Notes: generated by a model from the sequence alone, not told the origin. A stretch of DNA of 64,000 nucleotides from Geothrix sp. 21YS21S-2 (GCF_030846775.1 NZ_CP132910.1:1026001-1090000); one strand, 5' to 3'; shown: positions 7,870 to 17,523, counted from the first letter of the stretch. Made by a program: numbers and translations.

Positions 7870-8378
7870 CGTTCGCCTCCGTTGGACTGCTTCATGGCCA
7901 GGGCGAGGCGCTTGCGGCGGCACCGCACGCACAGGCCCAGGAGCTCCCGGGTCTCCCCGGCGGGCGCCTGGAAGGCCTTGCCGATCCATTCCTCGGTGAT
8001 GTGCCGGTTGGGCTCCCCGCATTCCGGGCACGCCGGGAAGGCCACGGTGGCCGAAACCGCCAGGGCCCCGGGCGCCGTGTAGCAGGGAACCGCCGCGGGC
8101 TCCATGGAGAGGGCCGAACCCGGGCAATGGTCCTCGCAGCGCCCGCAGAAGCTGCAGCGGCCGGGGTCGTAGGACCATTCGTAGGCGCCCTGCCGTTCCG
8201 CCCCGGTGATGGCCCCGCCGACGCACACGTACGAGCAGATGCCGCAGGCGAGGCAGCGGCCGGAATCGATGCGCACCCGGCCCCGCAGCCCGGGCGGGGG
8301 CGGCACATCGGCGGGAAAGCGCAGGGAGGCGGGCCCCTTCGCGAGGTTTCCGGCCATGCGGCGCAGGATGTGGTACAT
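7866..8378 (-). CDS. Hydrogenase ferredoxin-like subunit (NuoI/HycF-like)
   Basis: 170 residues with two 4Fe-4S motifs: C42, C45, C48, C52 (CLACGICSYVC) and C75, C78, C81, C85 (CSFCGRCEDHC). It passes electrons from ferredoxin to the small subunit. The C-terminal third has two extra CxxC pairs (CPEC and CVRC) that look like a zinc-ribbon or rubredoxin-like site, not part of minimal NuoI. Starts overlap with both neighbours. Confidence 0.9.
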   Translation of the reverse strand: MYHILRRMAGNLAKGPASLRFPADVPPPPGLRGRVRIDSGRCLACGICSYVCVGGAITGAERQGAYEWSYDPGRCSFCGRCEDHCPGSALSMEPAAVPCYTAPGALAVSATVAFPACPECGEPNRHITEEWIGKAFQAPAGETRELLGLCVRCRRKRLALAMKQSNGGER

Positions 8379-9265
8379 CAGAGCCTCCCGTGGCGGATGG
8401 CCAGGGCCGCGAACACGGACGCGGCCGCGGCCAGGGCGGCCCAGGTCCACAGGAACCGGGCGGCCTGGTTGATCTTGAGGCGGGCGGTGGCGGCCGCCAG
8501 GGTTCCCAGGAGGGGGACCACGGCGAGGGACACCAGCACGAAGGCGACGCCCCGCCCGGGAACGGCCAGCGAGGCTACCAATCCGGCGAGGACCACCCAC
8601 TCCAGCCCGTGGGCCAGTTCCCACAGGGCCAGGCGGGGACCGTCGAACTCGGTGAGGGGCCCGGCGAGGATCTCCTGTTCGGCGTTGGCCACCGAGAAGG
8701 GGTTCAGCCGCAGCTTCACGGGCAGGCAGCACAGGAGGGCCGCCAGCGCGGGGCCCCGCACGAGCCAGGGCGCCCCGCCGGCCACCTGGGCCAGCTGCAG
8801 GCTGCCGGAGGCGGTGGCCAGGGCCAGGAGGGCGGCCAGGAACGGCACGTTCACGCTGATGCCCAGGACGGCCTCGCGCACGGCGCCCACCTCCCCGTAC
8901 ACCGACCGGGAGGCGAAGCCCGCCAGGACGGCGCACAGGGGCGCCAATTCCAGCAGCCCCACGAAGAGGATCAGGTCCCCGGTGAAGCCCCCCGTCCACA
9001 CCGGCAGCAGGGCCAGGGCGCCCAGGGTCGCGCCCACGGCCAGGAGGGGCAGCAGGGTGAGCAGGAAGGGCTCGGCCCGGGGCACGGGGGCCTTGGCCAG
9101 GAGCTTGACGAAATCGTAGAAGCCCTGGGTGAGCGGCGGGCCGATGCGGCCCTGCAGCCGCGCCACGACCTTGCGCTCGCTGGCCTGCATGAGCCAGCCC
9201 ATGGGGACGGCGTACAGGACCCCGGGGAACACCAGCAGGGCCAGGAGGAGACGGGTCGGCGTCAT
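8378..9265 (-). CDS. Hydrogenase membrane subunit (NuoH/HycD-like)
   Basis: 295 residues, about eight transmembrane helices. NuoH-like subunits anchor the hydrogenase arm and link electron transfer to ion movement. The first cytoplasmic loop carries the conserved ERKVVARLQGRIGPP segment, and AEQEILAGPLTEFDGPR is the charged loop typical of the family. ATG at 9265 overlaps the preceding stop; its own stop shares bases with the ferredoxin-like subunit start. Confidence 0.93.
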   Translation of the reverse strand: MTPTRLLLALLVFPGVLYAVPMGWLMQASERKVVARLQGRIGPPLTQGFYDFVKLLAKAPVPRAEPFLLTLLPLLAVGATLGALALLPVWTGGFTGDLILFVGLLELAPLCAVLAGFASRSVYGEVGAVREAVLGISVNVPFLAALLALATASGSLQLAQVAGGAPWLVRGPALAALLCCLPVKLRLNPFSVANAEQEILAGPLTEFDGPRLALWELAHGLEWVVLAGLVASLAVPGRGVAFVLVSLAVVPLLGTLAAATARLKINQAARFLWTWAALAAAASVFAALAIRHGRL

Positions 9266-9720
9266 ACGGCCTCCTTCCGGGCCACCAGGAGTTCGATGGC
9301 CTCCGCGATGCCCTGCACCACGGCGCCGGGCCGGGGCGGGCAGCCCGGAATGTAGAGGTCCACGGGGACGATGCGGTCCAGGGGGCCGTCGATCATGGGG
9401 CTCCCGGCGAAGACGTTGCCCGAGGCCGGACAGGACCCGATGGCCACCACCACCTTGGGGTCGGGAATCTGGGCGTGGATGGTGGCCAGGGCCTCCCGGG
9501 TGGTGCGGGTGACCGGGCCCGTGACGCAGAGGATGTCGGCGTGGCGGGGGCTGCCTTCCAGGCGGATGCCCAGCTGCTCCACGTCGTAGCGCGGCGTGAG
9601 GCAGGCCACCAGCTCGATGTCGCAGCCGTTGCAGGCGCCGGCGTTGAAGTGGAAGAGCCAGGCCGATTTGCGCCGGGCCCGGTCCACCAGGCGGAGCACG
9701 AGGGGTTCTAGAACGCCCAT
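9262..9720 (-). CDS. Hydrogenase small subunit (NuoB/HycG-like)
   Basis: 152 residues. It holds the proximal 4Fe-4S cluster next to the NiFe site. The cysteine ligands are visible: C30 and C33 (CNGCDIE), C97 (GSCPASG) and C127 (PGCPPRP). There is no twin-arginine signal, as expected for group 4 enzymes facing the cytoplasm. Its start lies 13 bases inside the end of the antiporter gene. Confidence 0.94.
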   Translation of the reverse strand: MGVLEPLVLRLVDRARRKSAWLFHFNAGACNGCDIELVACLTPRYDVEQLGIRLEGSPRHADILCVTGPVTRTTREALATIHAQIPDPKVVVAIGSCPASGNVFAGSPMIDGPLDRIVPVDLYIPGCPPRPGAVVQGIAEAIELLVARKEAV

Positions 9721-12638
9721 GGCATCCTCCCGCTGAAGCCGAGGACGAGCAGGAGGCCCGCCAGCACGATGATCACGAACCGGGGCGCCGCCGGGCACCC
9801 CGGAGCGGGCTCCGTGGATTCCCCGCCCCACCAGAACCGGGCGATGGCCCGGGCGTACACCGCCACGGACAGCATGGTCACCGCCAGCAGCGAGGCCAGC
9901 AGGGCCGGATGCCCCGCCGAGGCGCTGAAGAGCCGCCAGTGGGCGGCGAAGCCCAGGGTCGGCGGCACGCCCACCACGGCCAGCGCCCCCACCAGGAAGC
10001 CCGCGGCGGGCAGCGGGTGCCGCGCGGCCAGGCCGCGGGGCCCCTCCAGGGAGACGCCCGCCGCCTCGGGCACGGAGATGGCGACGAACAGGAGCGCCTT
10101 GGCCAGGGCGTGCACCGCCCCCCCCAGGACCGCGCCCCGCAGGCCCAGCGGCCCGCCCAGGGCCACGGCCAGGGTGATCAGGCCCATGTCCACGATGGTC
10201 GAATAGGCGAGGAACCGCTTCAGGTTGTCCGTGCCCAGGGCCAGGAAGGCCCCGGCCACCGCCGACAGGAGGCCGAAGGCGATCCAGGGCGCGCCCGTGA
10301 AGAGCCCCGGCTGGGCCAGGAGCTCGGCGAGGGCCGCCACGTCCACCACGGCGATGACGAGGCCCGTCACCAGCGCCGGAGCCCTCTCGGCCACCCGGGT
10401 GAGCCAGAGGGACAGGGGCACCAGGCCCACCTTGATGCCCAGGCCGGGCAGGAGGAGCGCCATGGCCAGGCGGGGATGGCCGTGTTCGGCGGCCAGGGCG
10501 CCGCCCAGGGTGCCCAGCGCGGAAAGGACGATCGCGGCCAGGTAGGCCCGGGACCCCTCCTTGCGCGTCAGGGCGAGGAGGGCCGCCACGGCCGCCGCCT
10601 CCAGGAGGACGCCCCGCAAAAGCCCGTGGGCCAGAAGCAGGCCGGCCAGGGCCAGGGCGCCTGAGGCCAGGAAGTGCGGCAAACGCTTGAGGCCCGTGGC
10701 CACGGTCAACCCCACCCAGGCCAGGCCCACGGAGGCCGCCAGGAGCCCCGGGACGGGGAGTTCCGGAACCGCGGCCGGACCGGTGGGCAGGAACCCGGCG
10801 AAGGCCCCCAGGGCCGCGCAGAAGGCCGCCAGCAGCACGGGCGCGTTGCCCTCGGCGAGGCGGGAGAGGGCGTCGAGCCGTGCCCCGAGGCGGTTCAGGC
10901 CGTGCCAGGCGCCCAGGTAGTACCGGTCCACGTCCGCCAGGCGGAAGAAGGGCGCCAGGGCGTCCGCGACGATGCGGGAGAAGTCTCCGGCCCCCAGGCG
11001 GCCCGTGGAACCCAGGGGCTCCCCGCCGGAGAAGACCGCGGCGGCCCCCACGGCCACCACGCCCCGGGCGGGGCGGGCCAGCCCGTACACCAGCAGTCCG
11101 AAGGCCATCGCCACGAGGCCGAGCCCCAGGCCCGCCGAGGCGTACCAGCTCCCCTGCCCCGCCGTCAGGCCGAACCAGCCCACGCCCGCCAGGGGCGCGT
11201 AGCCCAGGGCCGGCATCAGGGGATTGATGAGGAAGCGGATGGCCAGCTGGGGAGCCACCCCCAGGATCACGCAGCCGGCCGCCAGGGCGCCGATGCCTGC
11301 GAGCATGCCGCCGGAGGCCTCGTGCGCGTGCTCGGTCTCCCGGGTGCCCGAGCCCAGGAAGACCCCCGTGGTGGCCTTGAGGAACATGAACACGGTGAGG
11401 ATGCTGCCGATCCACGGGACCAGGGCCAGCATGGGCCGCCCGGCCTCCAGGGCGGCGTCGTACAGGAGCCACTTGCTCACGAAGCCGTTGAGAAGCGGCA
11501 CCCCCGCGATGCTCCCGGCCACCACCAGCCAGAGGGCCATGGTCCGGGGCATCTGCCGGCCCAGCCCGCCCAGGCGGTCCATGTCCCGGGTGCCGGTGGC
11601 ATGCTGCACCGCGCCCGCGCAGAGGAAGAGCCCGCCCTTGAAGAGGCCGTGGTTCAGGCAGTGCAGGAGCCCGGCCGCCACGGCCAGGGGCGTTCCCAGG
11701 CCCAGTCCCAGCATCATGTAGCCGATCTGGCTCACGGTCGAATAGGCCAGGAGGCGCTTGAGGTCCTTCTGGGCGAGGGCCAGGAGGGCGCCCACGACGA
11801 TGGTCGTGGCGCCCAGCCAGGCCAGCAGCGTTCCCCAGCCCGCGGGCCAGGTGCCGAAGGAATGGAGCCGCGCGATGAGGTAGACGCCCGCCTTGACGTA
11901 GCAGGCGGCATGCAGGAGGGCGCTCACCGGGGTCGGGGCCGCCATGGCGTCCGGGATCCAGGTGTGCAGGGGGAACTGCACCGACTTGGCCAGGGAGGCC
12001 ACCAGCACGAGGAGGAACAGGCCCGTCGTGAAGGCGCCCTGGACCTTGGGATCCGTCCAGAGGGTGGACCCCGTGCGGCCGTACAGCAGGATCACGGCCC
12101 CCAGGAGGCCGTACCCCGCCAGGTGGGTCATGGTCAGCACCTTCCGGGCGCCGTAGGCGGCCTCCTCCTTGCGGTACCAGAAGCCCACCAGGAGGAAGGA
12201 GCACAGGCCCACCACCTCCCAGCTCAGGTACAGCAGGAACAGGTCGGCCGTGTACACCAGGTGCACCAGCCCTCCGATGAACAGCAGCACCAGGGAGTAG
12301 AACCGCGTCGTGGCCCGCTCGTCCTCCATGTAGGACACGGCGTACAGGAGCACCGCCGCGCCGATGCCCGCCCCCATGAGCGCGAACAGGAGCGACAGGC
12401 CGTCCACGTGGTAGGTCAGGCGGATCGGACCGTCCCAGGGGCCGAAGGCGGCGTCGAGGGTCCCCCCCGCGAGGATTCGCGGCCAGGCGGCCAGGACCCC
12501 CGCCAGGGAGGCCAGCACGGCCGCGAAGGCCAGCCGGCCCTTCCCCCTCGGGGTGAGCAGGCCGGCCAACAGCCATTGCAGAAGCATGCCGCCCAGGAGG
12601 GCGGCCAGGGGAAGGAGGATCAGGAGCTTGTCGTTCAA
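9708..12638 (-). CDS. Fused double antiporter-like subunit of the hydrogenase (NuoL-like + NuoN-like)
   Basis: 976 residues, about twice a single Mrp/NuoL/HyfB module. Residues 1-500 form a NuoL/MrpA-like unit: E141 in LSWEVVG, K218 in SLAKSVQFPLHTWIPDA and K249 in CYVKAGVYL are the proton-path residues. Residues 620-960 form a second antiporter module: GIKVGLVPLSLWL and NLKRFLAYSTIVDMG are recognisable, but the second channel lysine (KxGxY) is replaced by a VDVAAL segment. No stop or frameshift separates the halves. HyfB and HyfF or MrpA and MrpD are normally separate proteins. It should pump H+ or Na+ when the hydrogenase turns over. It starts 25 bp after the moaD-like stop. Confidence 0.9.
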   Translation of the reverse strand: MNDKLLILLPLAALLGGMLLQWLLAGLLTPRGKGRLAFAAVLASLAGVLAAWPRILAGGTLDAAFGPWDGPIRLTYHVDGLSLLFALMGAGIGAAVLLYAVSYMEDERATTRFYSLVLLFIGGLVHLVYTADLFLLYLSWEVVGLCSFLLVGFWYRKEEAAYGARKVLTMTHLAGYGLLGAVILLYGRTGSTLWTDPKVQGAFTTGLFLLVLVASLAKSVQFPLHTWIPDAMAAPTPVSALLHAACYVKAGVYLIARLHSFGTWPAGWGTLLAWLGATTIVVGALLALAQKDLKRLLAYSTVSQIGYMMLGLGLGTPLAVAAGLLHCLNHGLFKGGLFLCAGAVQHATGTRDMDRLGGLGRQMPRTMALWLVVAGSIAGVPLLNGFVSKWLLYDAALEAGRPMLALVPWIGSILTVFMFLKATTGVFLGSGTRETEHAHEASGGMLAGIGALAAGCVILGVAPQLAIRFLINPLMPALGYAPLAGVGWFGLTAGQGSWYASAGLGLGLVAMAFGLLVYGLARPARGVVAVGAAAVFSGGEPLGSTGRLGAGDFSRIVADALAPFFRLADVDRYYLGAWHGLNRLGARLDALSRLAEGNAPVLLAAFCAALGAFAGFLPTGPAAVPELPVPGLLAASVGLAWVGLTVATGLKRLPHFLASGALALAGLLLAHGLLRGVLLEAAAVAALLALTRKEGSRAYLAAIVLSALGTLGGALAAEHGHPRLAMALLLPGLGIKVGLVPLSLWLTRVAERAPALVTGLVIAVVDVAALAELLAQPGLFTGAPWIAFGLLSAVAGAFLALGTDNLKRFLAYSTIVDMGLITLAVALGGPLGLRGAVLGGAVHALAKALLFVAISVPEAAGVSLEGPRGLAARHPLPAAGFLVGALAVVGVPPTLGFAAHWRLFSASAGHPALLASLLAVTMLSVAVYARAIARFWWGGESTEPAPGCPAAPRFVIIVLAGLLLVLGFSGRMPWAF

Positions 12639-12663
12639 GGCGGGTTCTCCAGGCGAGGTGCGG

Positions 12664-12936
12664 TCAACCCCCGGCGACCATGGGGAAGAAGGCCACGGTG
12701 TCCCCGGGGTCCAGGCGCGTGGCCAGGCCTTCCAGGTGAACGATGTTCTGGCCGTTGACCAGGACGATGATCGTGCTGCTCAGGCTTCCGCAGGGCTGGA
12801 CCCGCTCCCCGAAGGCCGGACCGTGACGCCCGGCGAGCCCTTGGACGAGCTCGCCGAGCGTGGCGGCCGGCTGGGTCCAGTCCTCCTCAAAACAGCCCGA
12901 GAGGCGACGGACGTCAGCGAAGTATTTGACGTGCAT
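12664..12936 (-). CDS. MoaD/ThiS-family sulfur carrier protein
   Basis: 90 residues ending in Gly-Gly (FFPMVAGG), the adenylated and thiocarboxylated end of MoaD-type carriers. MoaD donates sulfur to make the dithiolene of molybdopterin or tungstopterin. It lies between the AOR gene (its ATG shares a base with the AOR stop, TGATG) and the antiporter gene. A MoaD beside an AOR gene is common and suggests dedicated pterin supply for the tungsten enzyme. No MoaE is in the window. Confidence 0.9.
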   Translation of the reverse strand: MHVKYFADVRRLSGCFEEDWTQPAATLGELVQGLAGRHGPAFGERVQPCGSLSSTIIVLVNGQNIVHLEGLATRLDPGDTVAFFPMVAGG

Positions 12937-14741
12937 CAGACGAGGGAAAGTTCCCGGAGCTTTTCGGCCGTGGGCACACCCTGGTCGTCCCAGCCCCGCA
13001 GCTTGTAGTACTCCGGCAGCATTTCGCCCAGGCGGTTCACCTCCCCCTTGGAGGGGCCCGTCTTGATGGGGGATTTGAGCAGGCGCTCGGGCAGGTTGTC
13101 GTCCTTCATGGTGAAACCTGCCTTGAGGTTGAACTGCCGCTCCAGGTTCCAGACCCGCTCGCCCGCCCGGAGGTAGTCCTCCAGGGTGTACGTCACGCCC
13201 GTGATGGTGGAGAGCATGGACGCGAAGTCCTCCCCGCTCATGCCGAAGGTTCCGAACAGGCACGCGCCCGAGGAATCCACGGCCGCGGTGAGGTCCTGGA
13301 AGAGCTTCACCCAGAAGGGCTTCTCGTCCGTCACATGGGGATCCAGCTTGGCGCCGTTGCCCAGCACCTCCACCGCGATGGTGTAGCCGCGCACGTGGCA
13401 GCCGCCCCGGTTGGTGGTGGCGTAGTTCAGGCCGATGCCCTGGATGCCCCGGGGGTCGTAGGCGGGCATCTCCTGCTTCTTGACCGTCATGGAGAACTCC
13501 GGGTGGCCGTAGAGCTCGGCGAGTCGGTACGAGCCCAGGGCCAGCTTGTCCCCGAAGCCTTCCCGCTCGCCCATCATGCGGGTGAGTTCCACCATGGTGG
13601 CGGCGTTGCCGAAGCTGAGGTCGATGCCGCCGGTGTCCTCGAGGGTCAGGTGGCCTTCCTTGAAGAGGTCCATGGCGCAGGCGATGGTGGCCCCCACGGT
13701 GATGGAGTCCATGCCGTACTCGTTGCAGAGGAAGTTGGCCTTGGTGACGGCCTCCAGGTCGTCGATGCCGCAGTCCGGACCGAAGCCCCAGGCGGCCTCG
13801 TACTCGGGGCCCTCGCCTTCGCCCCGGTACTTCGGGTTGGAGATCTTCGTGACGCGCCCGCAGCTGATGACGCAGGAATAGCAGCCCTTGGCCCGCACCA
13901 GCAGCGTGTCGGTGAGGGTCTCGCCGCCCACCTTGTTGGCGGTGGGGAAGTGCCCGTCCCGGAAGTTGCGGGTGGGCAGCGCGCCGGTCTCGTTGAGGAT
14001 GTTGACCAGCACGTCGGTGCCGTAGGCCTTGAGGCCCGCGCCGCCCACGGGGTGCAGGCGCACGGCCTCCCGGGCCTTGTCCACGGCCGCCATGAAGCCC
14101 TTGGGGTCGGCCACCTTCACGGCGCCCATGCCCACCACGACCACGGCCTTGAGGTTCTTGGAGCCCATGACCGCGCCTACGCCGGTCCTCCCTGCCGCAC
14201 GGTGCATCTCGTTCATGATCGAAGCGAAGAGCACCAGCTTCTCGCCGGCGGGCCCGATGCAGGCGACCTTGGCCTCCTCGTCCGTTTCGGCGCGCAGCAT
14301 CTCCGTGGTCTCGGGCACCTGCCTGCCCCAGAGGTGGGTCGCGTCCCGGAGCTCGACCACGTCGTCCTTGATCCACAGGTAGACGGGGCTGGGCGCCCGG
14401 CCTTCCAGGATCACCAGGTCGTAGCCCGCGTACTTCAGCTCGGGTCCGAAGGAGCCGCCGGAATTGGAGGCGGCGATGGTGCCCGTGAGGGGCCCCTTGG
14501 TGACGACGTTGTAGCGGCCCCCCGAGGGCGCGAAGGTCCCCGAGAACGGCCCCGGCGCGAAGATGAGCTTGTTCTCCGGGGACAGGGGATCCACCTTGGG
14601 ATCCACCTCGTCGGTCAGGATCTTGGTGCCCAGGCCCCGCGCGCCCAGGAAGAGGGCCGCGTCCTTGGGGTTGGTGGCTTCCTTGCTGATGGCTCCCGTC
14701 GTGAGGTTCACGCGAAGCACCTTGCCGACCCATCCGTACAT
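12936..14741 (-). CDS. aor: Aldehyde:ferredoxin oxidoreductase
   Basis: 601 residues, the normal AOR length. The family enzyme uses a tungsten or molybdenum bis-pterin centre to oxidise aldehydes to acids (or reduce acids) with ferredoxin as partner. The 4Fe-4S ligands are C287, C290, C294 (CYSCVISC) and C494 (SGACLFG). The N-terminal [11 protein letters not shown] and the [13 protein letters not shown] segment are typical. It starts at ATG 14741, right after the polyferredoxin gene. It is co-directional with the hydrogenase genes with only short gaps, so both may share one transcript. Confidence 0.95.
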   Translation of the reverse strand: MYGWVGKVLRVNLTTGAISKEATNPKDAALFLGARGLGTKILTDEVDPKVDPLSPENKLIFAPGPFSGTFAPSGGRYNVVTKGPLTGTIAASNSGGSFGPELKYAGYDLVILEGRAPSPVYLWIKDDVVELRDATHLWGRQVPETTEMLRAETDEEAKVACIGPAGEKLVLFASIMNEMHRAAGRTGVGAVMGSKNLKAVVVVGMGAVKVADPKGFMAAVDKAREAVRLHPVGGAGLKAYGTDVLVNILNETGALPTRNFRDGHFPTANKVGGETLTDTLLVRAKGCYSCVISCGRVTKISNPKYRGEGEGPEYEAAWGFGPDCGIDDLEAVTKANFLCNEYGMDSITVGATIACAMDLFKEGHLTLEDTGGIDLSFGNAATMVELTRMMGEREGFGDKLALGSYRLAELYGHPEFSMTVKKQEMPAYDPRGIQGIGLNYATTNRGGCHVRGYTIAVEVLGNGAKLDPHVTDEKPFWVKLFQDLTAAVDSSGACLFGTFGMSGEDFASMLSTITGVTYTLEDYLRAGERVWNLERQFNLKAGFTMKDDNLPERLLKSPIKTGPSKGEVNRLGEMLPEYYKLRGWDDQGVPTAEKLRELSLV

Positions 14742-14743
14742 GT

Positions 14744-15220
14744 TCAACCCTCCTGGATGGCCGCTTTGAACTTGGCGGCGAATGACTTCTTGCGGGATCG
14801 CGTGGAGATGTTGTCGTCGATGTACTCCAGGGCCCCGCTGGGGCACATGCGCACGCACTCGGGCTTCCCGCCGCAGGTGTCGCACTTCAGGATCGAGCCC
14901 GTGGCGCCGTCGTAGACGGCGTTGCCGAAGGGGCAGGCCATGGTGCACATGCGGCAGCCGATGCACTTGGCCTTCTCGTAGACCACCACGTCCCCGCCCT
15001 GGGGGCGGTGCAGCGCGCCGGTGGGGCAGACCTTGATGCACGAGGCGTCGTCGCACTGCTGGCACATCATGGGCACCGAGAAGCCTTCCCGCTCCCAGGT
15101 GTACACGTGGACCCGCGTGCCGGCGGGGCGGAACTGGCCCTCGTGACCGAACGTACAGGCAAGAGAACAGTTCTTGCACCCGGTACATTTGTCCGGATGG
15201 ATCATGAGCAGTTTTGTCAT
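14744..15220 (-). CDS. Polyferredoxin electron-transfer subunit (four 4Fe-4S clusters), AOR partner
   Basis: 158 residues. Four cysteine clusters are visible: [35 protein letters not shown] and [14 protein letters not shown], like the HycB/AorB electron-transfer family. It probably carries electrons from AOR. The ATG at 15220 is preceded by GGGAG. It is the first gene after the predicted sigma54 promoter and is followed two bases later by aor. Confidence 0.93.
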   Translation of the reverse strand: MTKLLMIHPDKCTGCKNCSLACTFGHEGQFRPAGTRVHVYTWEREGFSVPMMCQQCDDASCIKVCPTGALHRPQGGDVVVYEKAKCIGCRMCTMACPFGNAVYDGATGSILKCDTCGGKPECVRMCPSGALEYIDDNISTRSRKKSFAAKFKAAIQEG

Positions 15221-15340
15221 GAGTCGCTCCCGTGATCTGCGCCTCCGGCCCTCCCGGCCCCTGGCCGGGTTCGCTTTGGCGCGTTGCAGGTTAGGTTTTT
15301 CTTGAACTCCGTGGAGAGCCCATTCCGTTTCCCCTGACGA

Positions 15341-15356
15341 AGCACTATCCATGCCA
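15341..15356 (-). promoter_or_regulatory. Predicted sigma54 promoter of the AOR-hydrogenase block
   Basis: The minus strand reads TGGCATGGATAGTGCT, with GG and GC ten bases apart as in the -24/-12 consensus TGGCAC-N5-TTGC. The -12 lies about 120 bp before the polyferredoxin ATG. A sigma54 activator gene is transcribed divergently, and its putative enhancer boxes lie 145-185 bp upstream of the -24. Seen motif plus context; not tested. Confidence 0.65.
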
Positions 15357-15499
15357 AGGAAGGGCCCCTGGGCGATCTCCCGGCCAATAGACGACCCAAC
15401 CATCGTGTTTACATGCAGTTTCAATCCGCCACTTAGCGGCCATCCTCTGTATCCATCCAAATATAACGTCGCACGCGGGTTATCCCCGTCTGAACCAAC

Positions 15500-15540
15500 T
15501 GTCGCATTCGGCGACACTTCCCGCGACAGCGCCTGCGACA
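15500..15540. promoter_or_regulatory. Predicted enhancer boxes TGTCGC/GCGACA
   Basis: A perfect palindrome TGTCGC-ATTCG-GCGACA occupies 15500-15516, followed by two more GCGACA half sites at 15523-15528 and 15535-15540. The set lies upstream of the sigma54 promoter and just before the activator gene. The same boxes recur upstream of the other sigma54 promoter (18804-18854). They are likely binding sites of the adjacent activator. Confidence 0.6.
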
Positions 15541-15652
15541 CCGCGAAAATACTGGCATATACGGCCCGCACGTTTACCTTATAAGATTGTCCCAGCCAGA
15601 CAGGTTCAGATCAGCTTCGGGTGCCTCACTTCCACAAGGCTGCAACCACGGC

Positions 15653-17521
15653 ATGCTCAACCAAGAATCCAACGACCGCGCCGCCATCCGCAAGGCTCGC
15701 TTCCTCTTCCTGGAGCGCGGGGAGGTTCCGCCCTGGCTTCCCGGGCCCCTGGTGAGCTCGTGGAAACGCTGCGCGGTGCTGGGGGTTCCCCTGGAGCGGC
15801 CCGAGGTCTCGGAGCCCGTGATGCAGCGGGAGCTGCGCCTGGCCCGGGAGCGCAGCGAGACGCTGCTGGGGCTGGCGGCCACGGAGCTGGACGCCCTGGG
15901 CGAGTGCATGGAGGACACGCCGGGCCTGGTGCTTCTCACCGATGCCGACGGCATGGTGCTGGAGCGCCGCGGCAACCTGGACTTCCTCCACAAGGCTGAG
16001 CAGGTGGCCCTGCAGCCCGGCGTGAACTGGAGCGAACAGGCCCGCGGCACCAACGCCATCGGCACGGCCCTCACGGAGCACCGCTCCGTGCTGGTGCGCG
16101 GCTGCCAGCATTTCTGCCAGTCCAACGAGATCCTCACCTGCAGCGCGGTGCCGGTCCTGACCCCCACCGGCGAGATGGCCGGCGTGCTGGACATCTCCGG
16201 CGACGCGCGCCTGGCCCCCGGGTATGCGCGCGGACTCATCCAGATGGCCGTCGCCCAGATCGAGCACCGGTGGTTCTCCCTGGACCTGCGCGGGCGCCGG
16301 ATGCTCACCCTGCATTCCAACCCCGCCCTGCTGGGCACCTGGCAGGAAGCCATCCTCCTCTTCGAAGGGGACGTCCTGGTGGCCGCCAACCGGGTCGCCA
16401 TCACCCTGCTGGGACTGGACTGGGCCTCCCTGCGGCAGGTGCGGTTCCAGCATCTCTTCTCCGGGGCGATGCCCGACGACCTCGCGGTGCCGCTGGTCAT
16501 GCGCGACGGACGCCGGATCTTCGCCCGCACCTTCGGCCAGAAGCCCGCGCGCAGCGCCCCCCCGGAACCCGCGCGCCAGCGCGGCCCCGCGGGCGTCTAC
16601 TGGGACGCCTCCAGCCGCGAGCAGCTCAACCTGGCCGTGCGGGCCGTGAACTCGGGCGTGCCCGTCATGATCCTGGGCGAGACGGGGACGGGCAAGGAGA
16701 TGTTCACCCGGGCCCTGCACGCCGCCAGCCGCCGGGGCCACAAGAACCTGGTGATGCTCAACTGCGCCGCCATCCCCGAGGGCCTCATCGAATCCGAGCT
16801 GTTCGGGTACGAGGACGGCGCCTTCACCGGCGCCCGGCACAAGGGCAACCCCGGCAAGATCAAGGAGGCCGATGGCGGCATCCTCTTCCTGGACGAGATC
16901 GGCGACATGCCGCTGGCCATGCAGGCGCGCCTCCTGCGGGTGCTGCAGGACAAGGAGGTGGCGCCCCTGGGCGGGAGCCGGTCCACCCTGGTGGATTTCG
17001 TGCCCGTCTGCGCCACGCACCGGGATCTGGAGGCGGAAGTGGCCGCCGGCCGCATGCGCCCGGACCTGTTCTACCGCCTCCATCACTTCTGCGTGCGGTT
17101 GACGCCCCTGAGGGAACGCGCGGACTTCCCCGCCCTGCTCGACACCCTGCTCCAGGGCAGCGGCGCCAGCGAGCGCGGCATCGCGCTCACGGCCGAGGCC
17201 CGGGCGGCGCTCCAGGCGCATTCCTGGCCGGGGAACCTGCGCGAACTGGCGAACCTCCTGCGGACCCTGGTCGCCCTGGCGGACGATGGAGAGGTCATCT
17301 CCCTGGAGGGCTTGCCGCCCGAGTACCGCCGCGGGCGGACGGTTCCCAAGGCCCCCGCCCCGGCCGCACCGGCCGAGGCTCCCCTGCATCTGGACGCGCT
17401 CACCCGCCAGGCCGTAGAGCAGGCGATCGCCGCGAACAGGGGCAACATGACGGCTGCGGCGAAGGCCCTGGGCCTTCACCGCAGCACGCTCTACCGGATG
17501 CTGGGACGACCCAGGCCCTGA
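15653..17521 (+). CDS. Sigma54-dependent activator with GAF sensor (AcoR-like)
   Basis: About 622 residues. The N-terminal ~300 residues contain a GAF/PAS-type sensor (ARGTNAIGTALTEHRS is typical of AcoR-type proteins). The AAA+ domain has Walker A GETGTGKE, the sigma54 contact loop ELFGYEDGAFTGA and Walker B GGILFLDEIGD. The C-terminal Fis-type HTH reads NMTAAAKALGLHRSTLYRML. AcoR-like regulators often sense aldehydes, ketones or alcohol metabolites; the effector here is not known. The ATG at 15653 is chosen; a TTG at 15587 would add 22 poorly conserved-looking residues. It is divergent from the AOR block and likely controls it. Confidence 0.9.
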   Translation: MLNQESNDRAAIRKARFLFLERGEVPPWLPGPLVSSWKRCAVLGVPLERPEVSEPVMQRELRLARERSETLLGLAATELDALGECMEDTPGLVLLTDADGMVLERRGNLDFLHKAEQVALQPGVNWSEQARGTNAIGTALTEHRSVLVRGCQHFCQSNEILTCSAVPVLTPTGEMAGVLDISGDARLAPGYARGLIQMAVAQIEHRWFSLDLRGRRMLTLHSNPALLGTWQEAILLFEGDVLVAANRVAITLLGLDWASLRQVRFQHLFSGAMPDDLAVPLVMRDGRRIFARTFGQKPARSAPPEPARQRGPAGVYWDASSREQLNLAVRAVNSGVPVMILGETGTGKEMFTRALHAASRRGHKNLVMLNCAAIPEGLIESELFGYEDGAFTGARHKGNPGKIKEADGGILFLDEIGDMPLAMQARLLRVLQDKEVAPLGGSRSTLVDFVPVCATHRDLEAEVAAGRMRPDLFYRLHHFCVRLTPLRERADFPALLDTLLQGSGASERGIALTAEARAALQAHSWPGNLRELANLLRTLVALADDGEVISLEGLPPEYRRGRTVPKAPAPAAPAEAPLHLDALTRQAVEQAIAANRGNMTAAAKALGLHRSTLYRMLGRPRP

Positions 17522-17523
17522 TC

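Noticed and set aside
10674-12758. Very long plus-strand frame opposite the antiporter gene
   Set aside because: Its composition is Gly/Gln/His/Arg-rich with no domain, and the minus strand holds a clear membrane protein with conserved residues. It is a GC-driven shadow.
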